Notes: a model not told the origin generated them from the letters alone. Positions 34,654 to 46,627 are shown, counted from the stretch's first letter. The stretch is 64,000 nt of DNA from Bedellia somnulentella (GCA_963576735.1 OY755187.1:4650001-4714000), one strand, 5' to 3'. Numbers and translations: made by a program.

Positions 34654-34974
34654 GCTGATAATAAAAATGATAAGGTGGACATAGGAAAACATATGCACAA
34701 CTTCAGAAACTGCGTCTAAACACATCATTTGGGCATTACCTACAGCATTTGAACCCAGTTGATAAGGATTAATACTATATAAAATAGCATCCAAGTGATT
34801 TGTCAAACTTACTAGGATTTAGTTTACTTGAATAATGTAAACCTGTTATTTGTGAAAGCTGTTAACAAAAACTGGTCTCAATATTTTAAAATATGTGGTT
34901 TTGAGGCAATGCATTTTTGAAAATAGCAAACGTAAAAATATTAAATATTATGCAAATCAAAGTTAAGTTACATC

Positions 34975-35160
34975 ACTCACGGCCATAAATCCCAAAACGG
35001 GGTAGCCAGAGCTTTATAGCTAGAAACTCCTCAGCCACCTTTGGAAAATAATAGGGGCAAGATAGCAGAAAGAATCATTGGTGATGGGTGTCCAACCGCA
35101 TCAGTCGAAGACCATTGAAAAAGCCCCACGTCCTTAGTCGTCTCTTCCGTGGGTAGATGT
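34975..35160 (-). repeat. SINE B, old copy shared by duplication 1
   Basis: Paralogue of 29205-29365. Confidence 0.7.
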
Positions 35161-35898
35161 AGATACACGGTTAATTTCACTCTATGGTGTTAATATATCT
35201 ATTCCCTTACTCATCTTAGTTACTACATAACCCTTCAGCCACAAATAAATATTGTAACAGTACATTATTTAGTACATACATAGACCAGGGAAGTATATAG
35301 GATAAGAACTAAGAATATAAAAAGGCTGTTGAAATAAATCGGTTGCCAGTGAAAACGCACTTCAAAGTGTTCGGAGTCTGAAGATGTGAACAGCCAATAG
35401 ACATAGCTTCGGGCGAGGATAAGACCCGAATCTTAATACCAACCGCTGTTTTATTACAACGATAAAATGAAAGAAAATATCTTGTAAATGAAACCATCTT
35501 CTATTTCAAACGTTCTAAGAAGATCGATATTAAATTTTGTGTTCGTATCGGTAGTTCAGTATTTGCTCAGAAAAGTCCAAACAGAACATAGCTAAATAGA
35601 GATGAAATGAAGAATTTTAATATCCGTAAGTGATTCAGTGTAATTCCTCTAGCTTAAGATAACCAAATGTATGACGAACAAAAAACAGATCATAGAATCA
35701 ACTAATTAAGGTATAGGGACAACGTATTTCAACAGTTAATTTTTAGCGGAATTTATTCAGCAATTTTGTACCAAACTGCGTTTAGTTTCCGCTCTATTTA
35801 TTTAAGTCCTCTTTGTAAAGGCATAGGTTTTTCTGCTCGTGGGAGTCAAAGACGCCACTGGGGCTACCCACGGAGATTTGGGTGATTTTAATAGGTTA

Positions 35899-36852
35899 CT
35901 AGTGGATCGGCCCAGCTCCGCACGGGAAGCGTAGTATAAAAAAAAATGAGGTTTCTTCAATCACTGCTCAAGATTTATGAAATTTAGCGCCTTGCCTTGA
36001 TTACAATTTGTAGCACTTCAGAATATTGTTACTTTGTGATTTTGAAAGCGCTTTTATGAACGATTCTGTATATATGAACATAAGCTAATTTTCAGGTTGA
36101 GTTGGTAGAGTTGAAGTTGAGTAAAATGCTATGAAGTATCTAAAAAAGAAACAATGTAGGATGAAACTACTGGCGCCATCTTGTATGTTATATGCAAGTT
36201 AGTAAGGATTTGGTTTTGGTCCATTTTATTTCATTGTATAACTTTGGTGTTTCTGTACCGATTTCCATGATTCTTTTTTGTTTGAATAGGTAATAATGTT
36301 ATCGTTTTTAAATTAAGGGTGAGTGAGAGTATAATAAACGTGAAAGTAAACATATATCATCGGAATGCTCCGAACTGTCAAGCTATCAGGAGTTACACGT
36401 GTTATTGTGAGTTAAACATAAGAGATAGGCATATGCTGTTATGGGATATTTTTTAGACAATTTTATGTAGATTATTTCCGTGATATGTGATTTCTATGTC
36501 ACTTTAACCATTAAGGCTGCACACGCAACGGAAGCTTAAAAAATGGACTTACTTCTCCCGTTTTACCAAAATTTCCTAAAATTCCCCTTTACTACTCTGC
36601 CGCAAAGTATACTATAACCTGCCTAAGAGTATGAAGAATAATTGCACCATGTTTCGTTAAAATCCGTCGAGTAGTTTTTGTTTCCATTAAGAACATACAA
36701 ACCGACAGACAGACAGACAGACAGTCAGACAAAAAATTTACTGATTGCATTTTTGTCATCAGTGTCGATCACTAATCAACCCCTAATAGTTATTTTGAAA
36801 TTATATTTCATGTACAGAATTGACCTCTCTACAGATTTATTATAAGTATAGA
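35899..36852 (-). mobile_element. Non-autonomous Helitron, right-copy insertion
   Basis: 954 bp in reverse orientation. The 3' terminus (CTAG) is at 35899-35902 and the 5' terminus (TCTATACTTAT on the minus strand) ends at 36852. The empty site in the left copy ('aataggttattattg', near 30103) shows clean insertion between A and T without duplication. It holds an ACAG-type repeat near 36703 matching the CTGT run of the other copy. Confidence 0.88.
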
Positions 36853-36861
36853 TTATTGTTG

Positions 36862-36962
36862 TCAATCTTTTCCCCACTCAAGTTCCCCAAAGTAGCTGAA
36901 AAAATCGAATTCTGAAGCCTTGGCTATCCCTTCTAGGGATATTTATCCTTGAGTATATGTAT
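36862..36962 (+). repeat. SINE B 3' part, old
   Basis: 'tcttttccccactcaagtt' to 'cccttctagggatatttatc'. The left duplication copy keeps only its first half, because another SINE B cuts it. Confidence 0.65.
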
Positions 36963-37117
36963 TGTTTGTCATACTAATTCTCTATAATAAGGATGTTTTG
37001 TATACATACAAAAAATTATAGTTGAATTTCGTTGAGTGAACTGGGTCCCTAGAACATATAAATTCCCAAGATTATAGAGATATGTTTGTGTTCATATCAT
37101 CACAGTAAATTACTGGC

Positions 37118-37175
37118 CTAACAAAACGGCAACGGGAATCAAACGAGTCACCTAACCACTACACCACTGACGTCA
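37118..37175 (-). repeat. tRNA-like SINE head relic
   Basis: On the minus strand, TGGTGTAGTGGTTAGGTG (A-box-like) and GTTTGATTCCCGTTGCC (B-box-like) at tRNA spacing. No stem closure. Confidence 0.4.
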
Positions 37176-37702
37176 TTCAATACTGACCGAAACTAAATTA
37201 CTGCGCTTAGTGATGCAATAATACTCTTAGTTATGAAGATGATCAGAGGAAATTGCGACTGAATAACAATGAAATCTAGTCTAATATCAAGTAACAGAGA
37301 CATGGAGCTAATCAGAAAATTGGACATTTGTCTGTATGTATAGGGCTGCCAGTCAATGCCAGTAGATATTTGAGATCTCTGAATGTAATACCAGGTTTTG
37401 TTTTATCTTCAACCTATTTAATTAAGCACCGAGGGATTCAATCTTAACTGAATAGTCTAGTAGTCTAGTAGATCTAGTGCAAGTTGGCAGACTAAGAACG
37501 TAAGCTGCACTATTTTGAACATATTTGTTCACTAATCAGTAATTTGTTAGTAGCTGCAACCAACCATTAGCAAACCTTCCGAAGCACGGCTTCTTCTTAT
37601 TTTTTGTATCATCAGATTATTATAAACCTTCATAGCTCTCCAAACTGGGTTATAACTCACATATTGAATTCTTCAGTTTACCGCTAGGTAATCAAACCTG
37701 GT

Positions 37703-37775
37703 ACTGCCTCCGTGGTCCCGCGGTTAAGCGCTTGGTTTCAAGTACGGAGGTCTCGGATTCGATCCCCGGGGGGTG
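37703..37775 (+). repeat. tRNA-like SINE head split by the LINE
   Basis: 'tgcctccgtggtcccgcggt' and 'tctcggattcgatccccgg' form A and B boxes. The matching SINE body ('caggcttgaatcacctgatt', 'ccgtgcttcggaaggcacg') resumes at 44245, on the far side of the LINE. I know this head and body as parts of one common lepidopteran repeat, so the LINE probably landed inside it. Confidence 0.5.
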
Positions 37776-37867
37776 AAACTCACAAATTTAATTTGTAAGA
37801 TTTAACCGAGTTTGGAAGGATATAAGGAGTTCGCTCCCGCACGCTGTTGTGTTCGCGCGTGTCGAGA

Positions 37868-39226
37868 ATGACCGGTCCGGGGAGGTCAGTGACCTCAACT
37901 GTGCTTAAGTGCGCGAGTTGCAATATTGTAATTAACGAAGTGCTTGCTTTTATTCAAAACAAGTGCGATGTGATGGATGAAGACGGAATGATTCGCCTTT
38001 GTGTTACGGCATTCAAGTCTGAAGATATTACGTCAGCAAAAAATTTGTTGTACAGCTCGCTTAAGACTTCTAGAAAGAAAATTTCACGAAAGCGAGAAGG
38101 AAAAACGCATCGAGAGCTAGAAGATATCATAAATATGATAAAGGAAATAGACCCGGAAGAGTTGCCGATTTTTGTGGCACGCGATCTGCATAAATTACCA
38201 CCGGTAACATTCGATCACATCGATGTTACACGACTGCTGAGAGATCTGTTATCATTACAAAATGACATCGAATGTATTAAAAATAAATATGCTACGGTGG
38301 ATCAATTGTCACACCTCCAAAAGGAAATAACAGATCTCAAACAGGCCTCAATTTTGAATAATTCTGATTGTAGATTTGTTAATACCTTGCGAGGTTCTGG
38401 TAATAATATTTCTGCGGATTACAACTGTAACAGTGGTCCAATTGGCATAATTCATATCCCACAGAAGTCAATGACCCCAAATGTAAGGAAAAAATCTAAC
38501 GTTATAAATAAGTCGGTTGACTTACAGTTACTTGACAAACAAAAAGATGAACTACCCTCAACTTTGATTATGGAAGCCGCGCAAACAACAACAACTGTGC
38601 CAGTGGAGACCGACTTGTGTGACGTTTACGCCTGTGTCGAAACCAAGGTCACGGCCTCACCTAACGAGTTACAATGCGCTGCGATACAAGCAAGCGCTAA
38701 TGACTGGGTGGAGGGGACAGTAGACGAACCTATTGTCCGCACCGATGAAAGGACGATTACACAGTGTAATACGAATACTATGGCTAGTATGGTTAAAAAT
38801 TATGAAAAAACGTGGAAAGAGCAAGACGTTGATGAGGGATGGAAATTAGTTCAGAGAAGGAAGTATAAAAATCGTTTTATAGGTGAGAAAGGTACGTGCA
38901 CGGATAGCCAACATAAATTTCGTGCCGCGGACATTAAAATCCCTTTATTTGTATACAATGTGAACGTAAATACGCTCGAGCAGGATATAATTGAATACAT
39001 AAAATGCAAAACTAATGTTGATGTCACACTTGAAAAAATTAAAAGTAAACCTGAGAAAAACTATAATTCTTTCAAAATACTTATACCAAAGCATAAATTA
39101 TGTATGTTTATGGATCGTAGACTATGGCCGGATGGGATAGCATTTCGCCGTTTCGTAGAGTTTCGTCGATGGGAATTAAATAAAAGAAAGACCTCAGATA
39201 GAGATATTCTATTAAATAAATCATAA
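37868..39226 (+). CDS. LINE ORF1 protein
   Basis: About 452 residues from the ATG at 37868; the open frame extends a few codons further 5' but without ATG. LINE ORF1 proteins bind the element RNA and escort it to the target. Near the N terminus is a Cys pair (CASCN) and a helical region containing SRKKISRKREGKTHRELED. A likely coiled coil (LLSLQNDIECIKNKYATVDQ) follows at about residues 140-180. The C terminus has a compact region (IPLFVYNVNVNTLEQDIIEY to LWPDGIAFRRF) that may be RNA-binding. No CCHC knuckle is visible. The frame is intact and its stop overlaps the ORF2 start as TAATG. I know related proteins as uncharacterised lepidopteran ORFs; function is inferred from position. Confidence 0.8.
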   Translation: MTGPGRSVTSTVLKCASCNIVINEVLAFIQNKCDVMDEDGMIRLCVTAFKSEDITSAKNLLYSSLKTSRKKISRKREGKTHRELEDIINMIKEIDPEELPIFVARDLHKLPPVTFDHIDVTRLLRDLLSLQNDIECIKNKYATVDQLSHLQKEITDLKQASILNNSDCRFVNTLRGSGNNISADYNCNSGPIGIIHIPQKSMTPNVRKKSNVINKSVDLQLLDKQKDELPSTLIMEAAQTTTTVPVETDLCDVYACVETKVTASPNELQCAAIQASANDWVEGTVDEPIVRTDERTITQCNTNTMASMVKNYEKTWKEQDVDEGWKLVQRRKYKNRFIGEKGTCTDSQHKFRAADIKIPLFVYNVNVNTLEQDIIEYIKCKTNVDVTLEKIKSKPEKNYNSFKILIPKHKLCMFMDRRLWPDGIAFRRFVEFRRWELNKRKTSDRDILLNKS

Positions 39227-39322
39227 TGGATGAGTCTATTCTAATTAGTTTTAATTGCAAGTCGTTTAAAAGGTCTATTGAATGTGTCTATTGAAATTTC
39301 ATCACTGAGCCTAACCGCGGAT

Positions 39323-41374
39323 TAGGGTTTCTCATTTCTCGACCTTTTTCATTTCCCGGAGCACGAGAATTCTCGACCACTATTTCCCGGGAATTCCCGG
39401 GTTGTCGAGAAATATGGAAATTTTTAAAAAATAATGTGTTATTTAACAATAAAACTACGCTTTTTATGTAATATTCAACAACATGTTAAGCTTCAATGAT
39501 CGCCTGTGTCATACCCTAACTTCTTATGATAAAAGACTATGTCATCAAGGCTTCAAGATTTCGTCTTCCGTCAGTTAAGCATTATTGTGTTTTTATAATA
39601 AATAAATAATAAATAAATAAATAATAATCTAGGAACTCACTCCCCTATTTATCGCATGTGCTCGTCAACAAACTCAGTTCGATCTCTTTAAGATATATTT
39701 AATGATAGCTTGGCAGCCGTGAAACACTCATTATCAATTTATTATAGTGCTCCATATTTATTTATTTTTTTTGAGTATTTTTTTGAGTTTTTTTCTTTTT
39801 CATCTTCTTTTTCATGCATTGTTGTCTAATTTTTATTTAAATTTTTTAGTGTTCTTAGTGTTTAATTTTTAATGTATTTTTTGTGTTCTTGTGTTAACAA
39901 TCATGCATTATCTACATCAAGTAGAGTGCAAAAGAAAAACATGTCGTTAATATTGTTGTATTGTTACTTTCCTAATTTTGTACTTGGTATTGTAGATCAA
40001 TTAAAAAATATTATATTTATTAATCAACAACGTTTATTTTTAGTTTCATTTGACTTTAAGTATAGAAATCTTTAATTAAGCGAAATAAGCTCTAGTGAGA
40101 TCTTTTAATCATTATTTCTACAAACAATTAGTAGTTAGCAAACAAATAAATAAATAGTCTTTTTCTTTGGAAAAAACAAATAAAATATCTTCTAAAAACA
40201 ATGTCATCATGTCACCACAGTAAAACTTAGTACCTTACATACTAAATAACTTACTTTTAGTCTCTTTATGTACTACAAACTTTACAATGAGAGGTTTTCT
40301 TTTTGAGAAATAAAAAAACAACATAGTTTCCTAGAGCTCTGTAGATGGCGTTGATGTAACTACGTTACTTACCACACAATTTCGCCACACAATAATTTCG
40401 CCAATGTCAACGTTAAAAACATGTGTCACAGCACCAAAGAGTAACTTTTTGGCGAGTAAAAACAACAAAAAGAATGTTAAATATAAGTGCCGTCTTTGTT
40501 TATTTACTTTTGAGCTATCTTGGCTTAAACTGATATTAATTTAGACTTTCAAATCAGAACGTTTTTATGTACGTTCCGTTTTACGACATCATTACATCCA
40601 AGTGTGAAAAACAGTGTTACGTTCCGTTCCTACCAGTAACATAGCAAGTCTGGCGCCATCTATCCTGAGAACAGGGAAGAAGAAAAAAAGAAAAAAAGGA
40701 AAACCTCCCATTGTGTAGCATAAAATAAAACGTCAGTTTTTCAGTCAGGCATAAAAAAATAACAATCAGCCTAGCTTAATAATTACGAGCAAGGTACCTT
40801 AGTTTAGTCTTTGTATCAACTATTCAATATTTCTTATAAATGGAAAGTCTTTTCGTAATAGAACCTAATAAATAATTAATAATCTTGTAGTTATAATGAC
40901 AATCACAATTTAAAGCGAAACTGCTTCAAAAGCTAGCCCACTAAGTCTTGTTATGAATGAAATAAGCCTTTAAAAATAGGAGAGCGTTTATAGCATCATC
41001 TGACAATCGGTTTCGTATTTTTGTCACAAAGTTTCCAGACAATGAGAAAACCCGTTAATTTTCTGTCGATGTAGGTTTTGCTGACATAACAGCATTATAC
41101 AAGTTTTCCAGATTAGGTGTTCTTTTGCCAGTTGATTCATATAACTGAAACTCTTTTTTAATCAAGCTTCTTGTTAAAACAGTTTCAATATTGCTTGTAG
41201 TGTCTGTGGTGGTCACTCACACACCGCGACGCACGCGCAAGCGCGTTATTAAGTTTTTTGAGTTTTAGACTGAATTTCTCGATTTCTCGACTTCTCGACC
41301 ACTTTTTTCTCGTCTCGAGTAAGGCAAAATTTCCCGGGAATTCTCGGTCCGAGAACTCTCGAAGAGAAACTCTA
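39323..41374 (-). mobile_element. hAT element inserted in LINE ORF2
   Basis: 2052 bp flanked by the 8-bp duplication CCGCGGAT (39315-39322 and 41375-41382); 8 bp is the hAT hallmark. Ends are TAGGGTTTCTC and, reversed from the right, TAGAGTTTCTC. Removing the element and one duplication restores the LINE reading SLTA|DIIALQE. Further inward both ends carry repeats such as 'ttctcgacc' and 'ttcccgggaattc'. Most of the interior is non-coding; a transposase C-terminal remnant lies near the right end. Confidence 0.92.
40945..41215 (-). pseudogene. hAT transposase C-terminal dimerisation remnant
   Basis: On the minus strand the frame reads TSNIETVLTRSLIKKEFQLY, then a stop (TEN followed by TAA), then RVFSLSGNFVTKIRNRLSDD and ALLFLKAYF. 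The block from RVFS to FLKAYF is the conserved C-terminal dimerisation motif of hAT transposases. The rest of the catalytic region is missing or unrecognisable, and the stop makes it non-functional. Confidence 0.85.
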
Positions 41375-44244
41375 CCGCGGATATTATTGCGCTTCAGGAG
41401 ACCTGGTTGTTGCCGCACGAGATCCAGGAGCTAAGTAACGTAAACCCAACATTTGGATATTTCGGCAAGTCAGCGGTTGACACATCCAAAGAAATCTTAA
41501 AGGGACGTCCTTACGGCGGTGTAGCTCTTTTATGGAATAACGTGAAGTATGACTCTGTTTCGGTTGTGCAGTGTGAAAGCGTCCGTATGGCAGCTATTAA
41601 AGTGAGTGTTTATGGTCGTTCTATGTTGATATTCTCAGTGTACATGCCCACTGACTCACCTGATAATTTCGTGGAATACGTTAAGTGTTTAAGTGAAATT
41701 GCTGCAATTATTGAAAATATTGGTGTCGAATCTGTTTACGTAATAGGTGACTTTAATGCACACCCTGGTACACTCTTTGGTACCGAATTAATTATTTTTT
41801 GTAGTGATCAGATATAGACTTGTATAGATTTTAAAATGTTAGGTATAAATTCTGATACATATACCTATGTCAGTGATATAAATAGCAGTAGGAGGTGGCT
41901 GGATCACTGCGTGGTCACCGAGGCCGCACTCAGCTCTGTTGTTCAAGTAAGAGTATTGCATGATGTATATTGGTCAGATCACTTCCCTCTAGAAATTCGA
42001 TGTAATATAAAAACTATAAAATCTGTTACAATGCCGATGTCAGCAACTAAAAATCGAGTGGTCTGGGGGGAACGTGATGATCAGCAAGTTTGCCAATATT
42101 CTGAATATTGTAATGCCAAATTAAAATGTATTGATTTTCCCAATGAACTTAGCTTATGTTGTGATTCGGTGTGCATGAACAGGAACATTGAACATAGGAA
42201 AATTATTGACAATCTTTACCATGACATTGTATCGACACTGCAGGAGGCTGCGGAGTTGAGTTACAATAATACTAGGGGAGGTAGTGCGGGTCGTGGAAAG
42301 CCTGTTGCCGGATGGAACAGGTATGTTCGCGATGCTCATCGGAACGCTAGAGAAAAATTTTTAAACTGGGTTTGGTATGGGCGTCCACGTCAAGGTCATA
42401 TTTATGACCAAATGTATTTATCTAGAAAAGTTTTTAAAGAGAAATTAAAATTTTGTCAAAACAATCAAGAACTAATTAAATTGAATATTTTAGCGACTAA
42501 TCATAAGAATAAGGATTTTCGTGGTTTTTGGAAAAATACAAAAAAACTGAGTCCTAAACCTAGCGTTCCGACGAGCATTGGGGGCATTCAGGACCCGATG
42601 GCGATAGCAAACATGTTTAGCACTCATTTTAAAGTTAAATCACCGCTGGAGGCGGGGAGTGCTGGAGTTGAGGCGGTCGTGCTCGGAATTCCAAAACGTA
42701 TAACGGCTAAAGAAGTAGAGTCCATTATCAAAGGTATGAAAAAGGGCAAGTCCCACGGTCACGACGGTCTCAGCATCGAGCATTTCCTGTACGCTGGGCC
42801 GCATCTCCCGAGGTTGCTGGGTATGCTTTTTACATTATGTGTTAGGCATTCTTATTTGCCGAAGGAGTTAATGAGATCGGTTGTAATTCCCATTGTTAAA
42901 AATAAAACTGGTGATATTTCCGATAAGAATAACTACAGACCGATTTCATTGGCTACTACTACTGCTAAGGTACTTGATGGTCTGTTTGAGAGACAACATA
43001 AGCATTACTTAGACCTGCATGACGCTCAGTTCGGTTTCAGGCCTCAACTATCAACAGAGTGTGCTATTTTGTCTCTTAAGCACACTGTTAGGTATTATGT
43101 GGATCGCAATACACCTGTATACGCAGCGTTCCTAGACTTATCCAAGGCATTTGACACGGTTAGTTATGACATTTTGTGGGCCAAGCTTATTAAGGCAGGA
43201 GTACCAGGAGAGTTGGTAAATGTTTTGCGGTATTGGTATGGCCATCAAACTAACCAGGTCAAATGGAGGGATCATTTTTCAGATCCTTACAGGCTTGAGT
43301 GTGGGGTGAGGCAAGGGGGGCTGACCTCCCCAGCTCTCTTTAATCTATATATTAATGAGTTGATCGTTGGGCTTTGCAGCACCCGTGTCGGGTGTCATAT
43401 TGACGGTCACTGCATAAACAGTATCAGTTACGCGGATGACATGGTGCTGCTTAGCCCTTCGATCGCTGCGCTAAGAAAGTTGATACATATGTGTGAATGT
43501 TATGCAGAATCGCATGGCTTATTATATAATGTTAAAAAGAGCGAGCTAATGGTTTTTCGTCCGAAGACGCGTAAAGTAGAACATTTACCTTCTGTCACCC
43601 TGAATAATGTTAGCCTTATAAGAGTGTCGTCATTCAAGTACCTAGGGCACATTGTGACCGAGGACTTGAATGATGACAATGATATTGAGAGGGAACGGAG
43701 GGCGATGGCAGTCCGCTGCAATATGTTGGCTCGTAGATTTGCAAAGTGTAACGCAGAGGTTAAAATTACACTTTTTAAAGCCTTCTGCCAAACCCTGTAC
43801 ACATGCAGTCTATGGGTCAGCTGTACGCGGCGGGCTCTCAGCGCCCTTCGTGTTCAATATAATAATTGCCTCAGGATGCTGTTGGGGCTTCCTCGCTTCT
43901 GCAGTGCCTCCGGAATGTTTGCACTAGCGCACACAGACGGCTTTACCACAGTGTTGCGCAAAAGGACGGCCTCAATGCTAAGGAGGGTAAGAGGAAGCTC
44001 GAACAGTATCCTGAAGGTCTTGAATAATAAGCCCGATTGCCCATTCCAGAGGCACTGCGTTAATATGCACGTCAGTGTGCCTGGAGTTCGGTTGGGCAAA
44101 TATTTGAACTGAATTATTATTACTTTTTTGTACTTACCTAGTTTTAATATACTAACCTATTTTTAAGATATGCTAACAACATATGGAAGTGTCCGAAATA
44201 AACAAATTTTATTTTTATTTTATTTATTTCATTATTTATTGCAG

Positions 44245-44440
44245 GCTTGAATCACCTGATTATCCAAAAATTAAGATGATTCCGTGCTTCGGAAGGCACG
44301 TTAAACCGTCGGTTCTGGCTACTATTACGGTAGTAGCCGTTAGTCAGCCAACCTGCAACTGGCCAGCGTGGTGGACTAAGGCCAAATCACTCTATGTAGG
44401 GTTGGCTCGAGCCCCTTGGTGGAGACATTTTATATGAGCT
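44245..44440 (+). repeat. SINE body downstream of the LINE
   Basis: Contains 'cttcggaaggcacgttaaac' and 'gccagcgtggtggactaagg', widely shared lepidopteran repeat words. Probably the 3' half of the SINE whose head is at 37703-37775. Confidence 0.55.
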
Positions 44441-46255
44441 GTGAGAACCAAACCTGAAAATACGGATTGCTCGCCAAACTCTCCGTCGCTAGATCACGGA
44501 GACAGTATTTTACTACTATTTAGTATTTGTTAATTTATTTAACTTAGTAGCCTTAGTAACAAGCAATTTACACTCGTCAATAGACCAACAAGAGGTCAGC
44601 TTACAATTAAGGCAGTCAGGGTTATATCAAATTATTATCACATATTTTTTACCCTTACTTTCATTAGGAATAGTTAACGATTGGAACAGAATTATTAAGT
44701 AGAAACTCTTGCCGGTGATTTTATTATGATAATTTTCTTCGTAATATAGTATTTAATGGTTCATACTCTCCTTAAAACCACAATCAAAGCAAATCATGCT
44801 GAAAAATCAATCTAGAATCTCAATGGCAAATTAAATTCGTCACTACAAAAAGTATGTTACGGTAAATAAAAGACACTAGTGTATTTGCAAAGCGTCCATG
44901 CCGCCCGTGTTAGTTGTTTGATTTGCCAAACGAACCGAGATCTCGAAACAAGATTACCAGTCGAGATGAACGCATGTACGGCTATGTACCTAAGGAGCTT
45001 AGCTTATTTACTACTTTTGTTCTATTGTTTGATTAGGAAAGTTTTGTTTGTTAGGGCGCTGTGAGAGGATGGTGATGTAATATCAAATGTAGGGAAATGT
45101 TGCGAGGTTTATTGATGTTTAATATGAAAAACTCAAAATTTCTTATTTAAATTGCTTTTTTTGTTATTTGCTGTATCGGAAGTTATCAATAAAAATAAAC
45201 ATATTATTAACAATACAAGACAAGTTGTGCGGTGGTATGATATATTCAGAAGCTAATTTTCTAGGCATCTATTGGCTTTTTAAGTAACTTTTTTGTAAAA
45301 TGTATTAACCTATCTAAACTCACTACAACAACCCCTATGGGGATCACAGAGGTCCTCATACTTTTGAGCATCTCGTATCGTTTTTGTTATTTGTTCACAG
45401 AGTTCCCACGTTTTGTTTGGAAAGTCCATTCACGTAATTAACGATTTAAAAAAACGTTGTGCCATGACTAAGATCTCCTTCACCGTCATAAACCCAAAAA
45501 CTAGTAGTCGGAGTTTAAGGATCAAACTCATCAACTGCTCAGCCGTATTTGAAAGTTGCGGGGGTAAGCAAAGTCAAGAAAAGATTCATGTCCTTTATAC
45601 ATTCGGTTATGTTGAACATGCCTATAGCTCAACTATATTTTTCATTCGATACAAAAACAAATGGTACGAGCTGAGATAGATTTGCCAAAGTTCTGATCAT
45701 CAACGGGTTGGAATTGCGGACTCTTTTTATTAGGGTTCCGTAGTAACGACTACGATTTCCACTACTTGCTCTTTTACAACAACAACTATAATACCTTCTT
45801 TTTCATTCTTATGGTTAAAATCATTTGTTAGAAAAGGAAACCAGAGTTTCTAGTTTGGAATGTTTTCAGATATGTATGTCGTAGTAAGGATGTAATTCGA
45901 TACTAGAGGGTCCGTACTTATCGGCCCCTGCTTACGACTTCGAACCCGGTAATTCTATAAACGGCACGGTTATAAAGTTTGCATGTAACATATTGTTATT
46001 CGTTCACTCTCGGAGTGAAATTATTTTTTTTATTTTTCGTTTTTTGCAACAATTTCACTCTATTTTTCGTCTTTTGGCTTACTTACATGAACGTTTGTAT
46101 ATGGCAAAATTCATATTTCTTTGGAATTGGATATTTTATTCACTCAATTTTTATTAGTAGATAAACATTTTCTATTAAAAAATACGCTATGGCTTCACTT
46201 TTCTGGATTTTTTCGCTATATTCATAATTAATTAAATAATTAATAAGTAAATCAT
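44441..46255. other. No gene seen
   Basis: AT-rich, with several accidental frames (for example 45413-45679) that resemble no family. No repeat match inside the window. Confidence 0.4.
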
Positions 46256-46627
46256 TAGCGACATGATAGTCCAGTGGGTAGAACACCCGCCCGAAAAACA
46301 GAAGGGCGTGAGTTCCAATCCTGGGACGGGCCTACACCAATTTGTCTTTTCTACAGTCATATGTGTGGTTAATTTATCATGGTTGCTAACGGTGAGGGAA
46401 AACATCGTGAGGAAACCCACATGGCTGAGTTGTACTTAGTCATGTGACAGTGTATTCGTACAAAACGGCGATAGGCCTGCCCCCTATCACGTGAGTACAC
46501 TGTCTAAGCAAAACGTGGGTACCTTCTCTGGAAACTAGATGGCGCTTGCCATGTGAGTTCAGGAGTATTGGTACCTCTGCCAACCCCTTCGAGGATAAAC
46601 GGCGTGAACGTTCATGTTATGTATGCA
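46256..46627 (+). repeat. SINE A, full length, plus strand
   Basis: tRNA-like head GACATGATAGTCCAGTGGG with a B-box-like GAGTTCCAATCC 40-odd bases on. The body ends 'ccccttcgaggataaac' and the tail is TTATG-type. Best copy for the head. Confidence 0.82.

Larger units (their letters stand above)
32981..36895 (+). repeat. Segmental duplication 1, right copy
   Basis: Direct repeat of 23821-30148. It lacks the left copy's LINE, Helitron and SINE B insertions and carries private ones: MITE 33840-33977, SINE B 34118-34372 and Helitron 35899-36852. Confidence 0.9.
39226..44112 (+). pseudogene. LINE ORF2: endonuclease and reverse transcriptase, broken
   Basis: ORF2 nicks the target and reverse-transcribes the element RNA. 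The ATG at 39226 overlaps the ORF1 stop. The apurinic-type endonuclease starts with DIIALQETWL (split by the hAT) and continues through GRPYGGVALLW, GDFNAHPG and SDHFPLEI. The reverse transcriptase has AAFLDLSKAFDTVSY, RQGGLTSPALFNLYINEL and the catalytic YADD (43429-43440), followed by a long C-terminal region. Lesions are a 1-base frameshift near 39280 beside a small local duplication ('tctattgaa' twice), the 2052-bp hAT insertion at 39323-41374, and an in-frame TAG at 41815-41817. Otherwise the 758 codons after 41836 are open, so the copy is fairly young. Confidence 0.88.
37815..44240 (+). mobile_element. Two-ORF LINE (jockey superfamily) with hAT inside
   Basis: 5' UTR, ORF1 (37868-39226), ORF2 (from 39226, interrupted) and an AT-rich 3' UTR ending in a TTTTATTT-type tail near 44190-44240. 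The 5' edge is set by the end of SINE-like sequence and is uncertain by tens of bases. Clade not assigned; the endonuclease and RT recall CR1/jockey-type elements. Confidence 0.8.
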
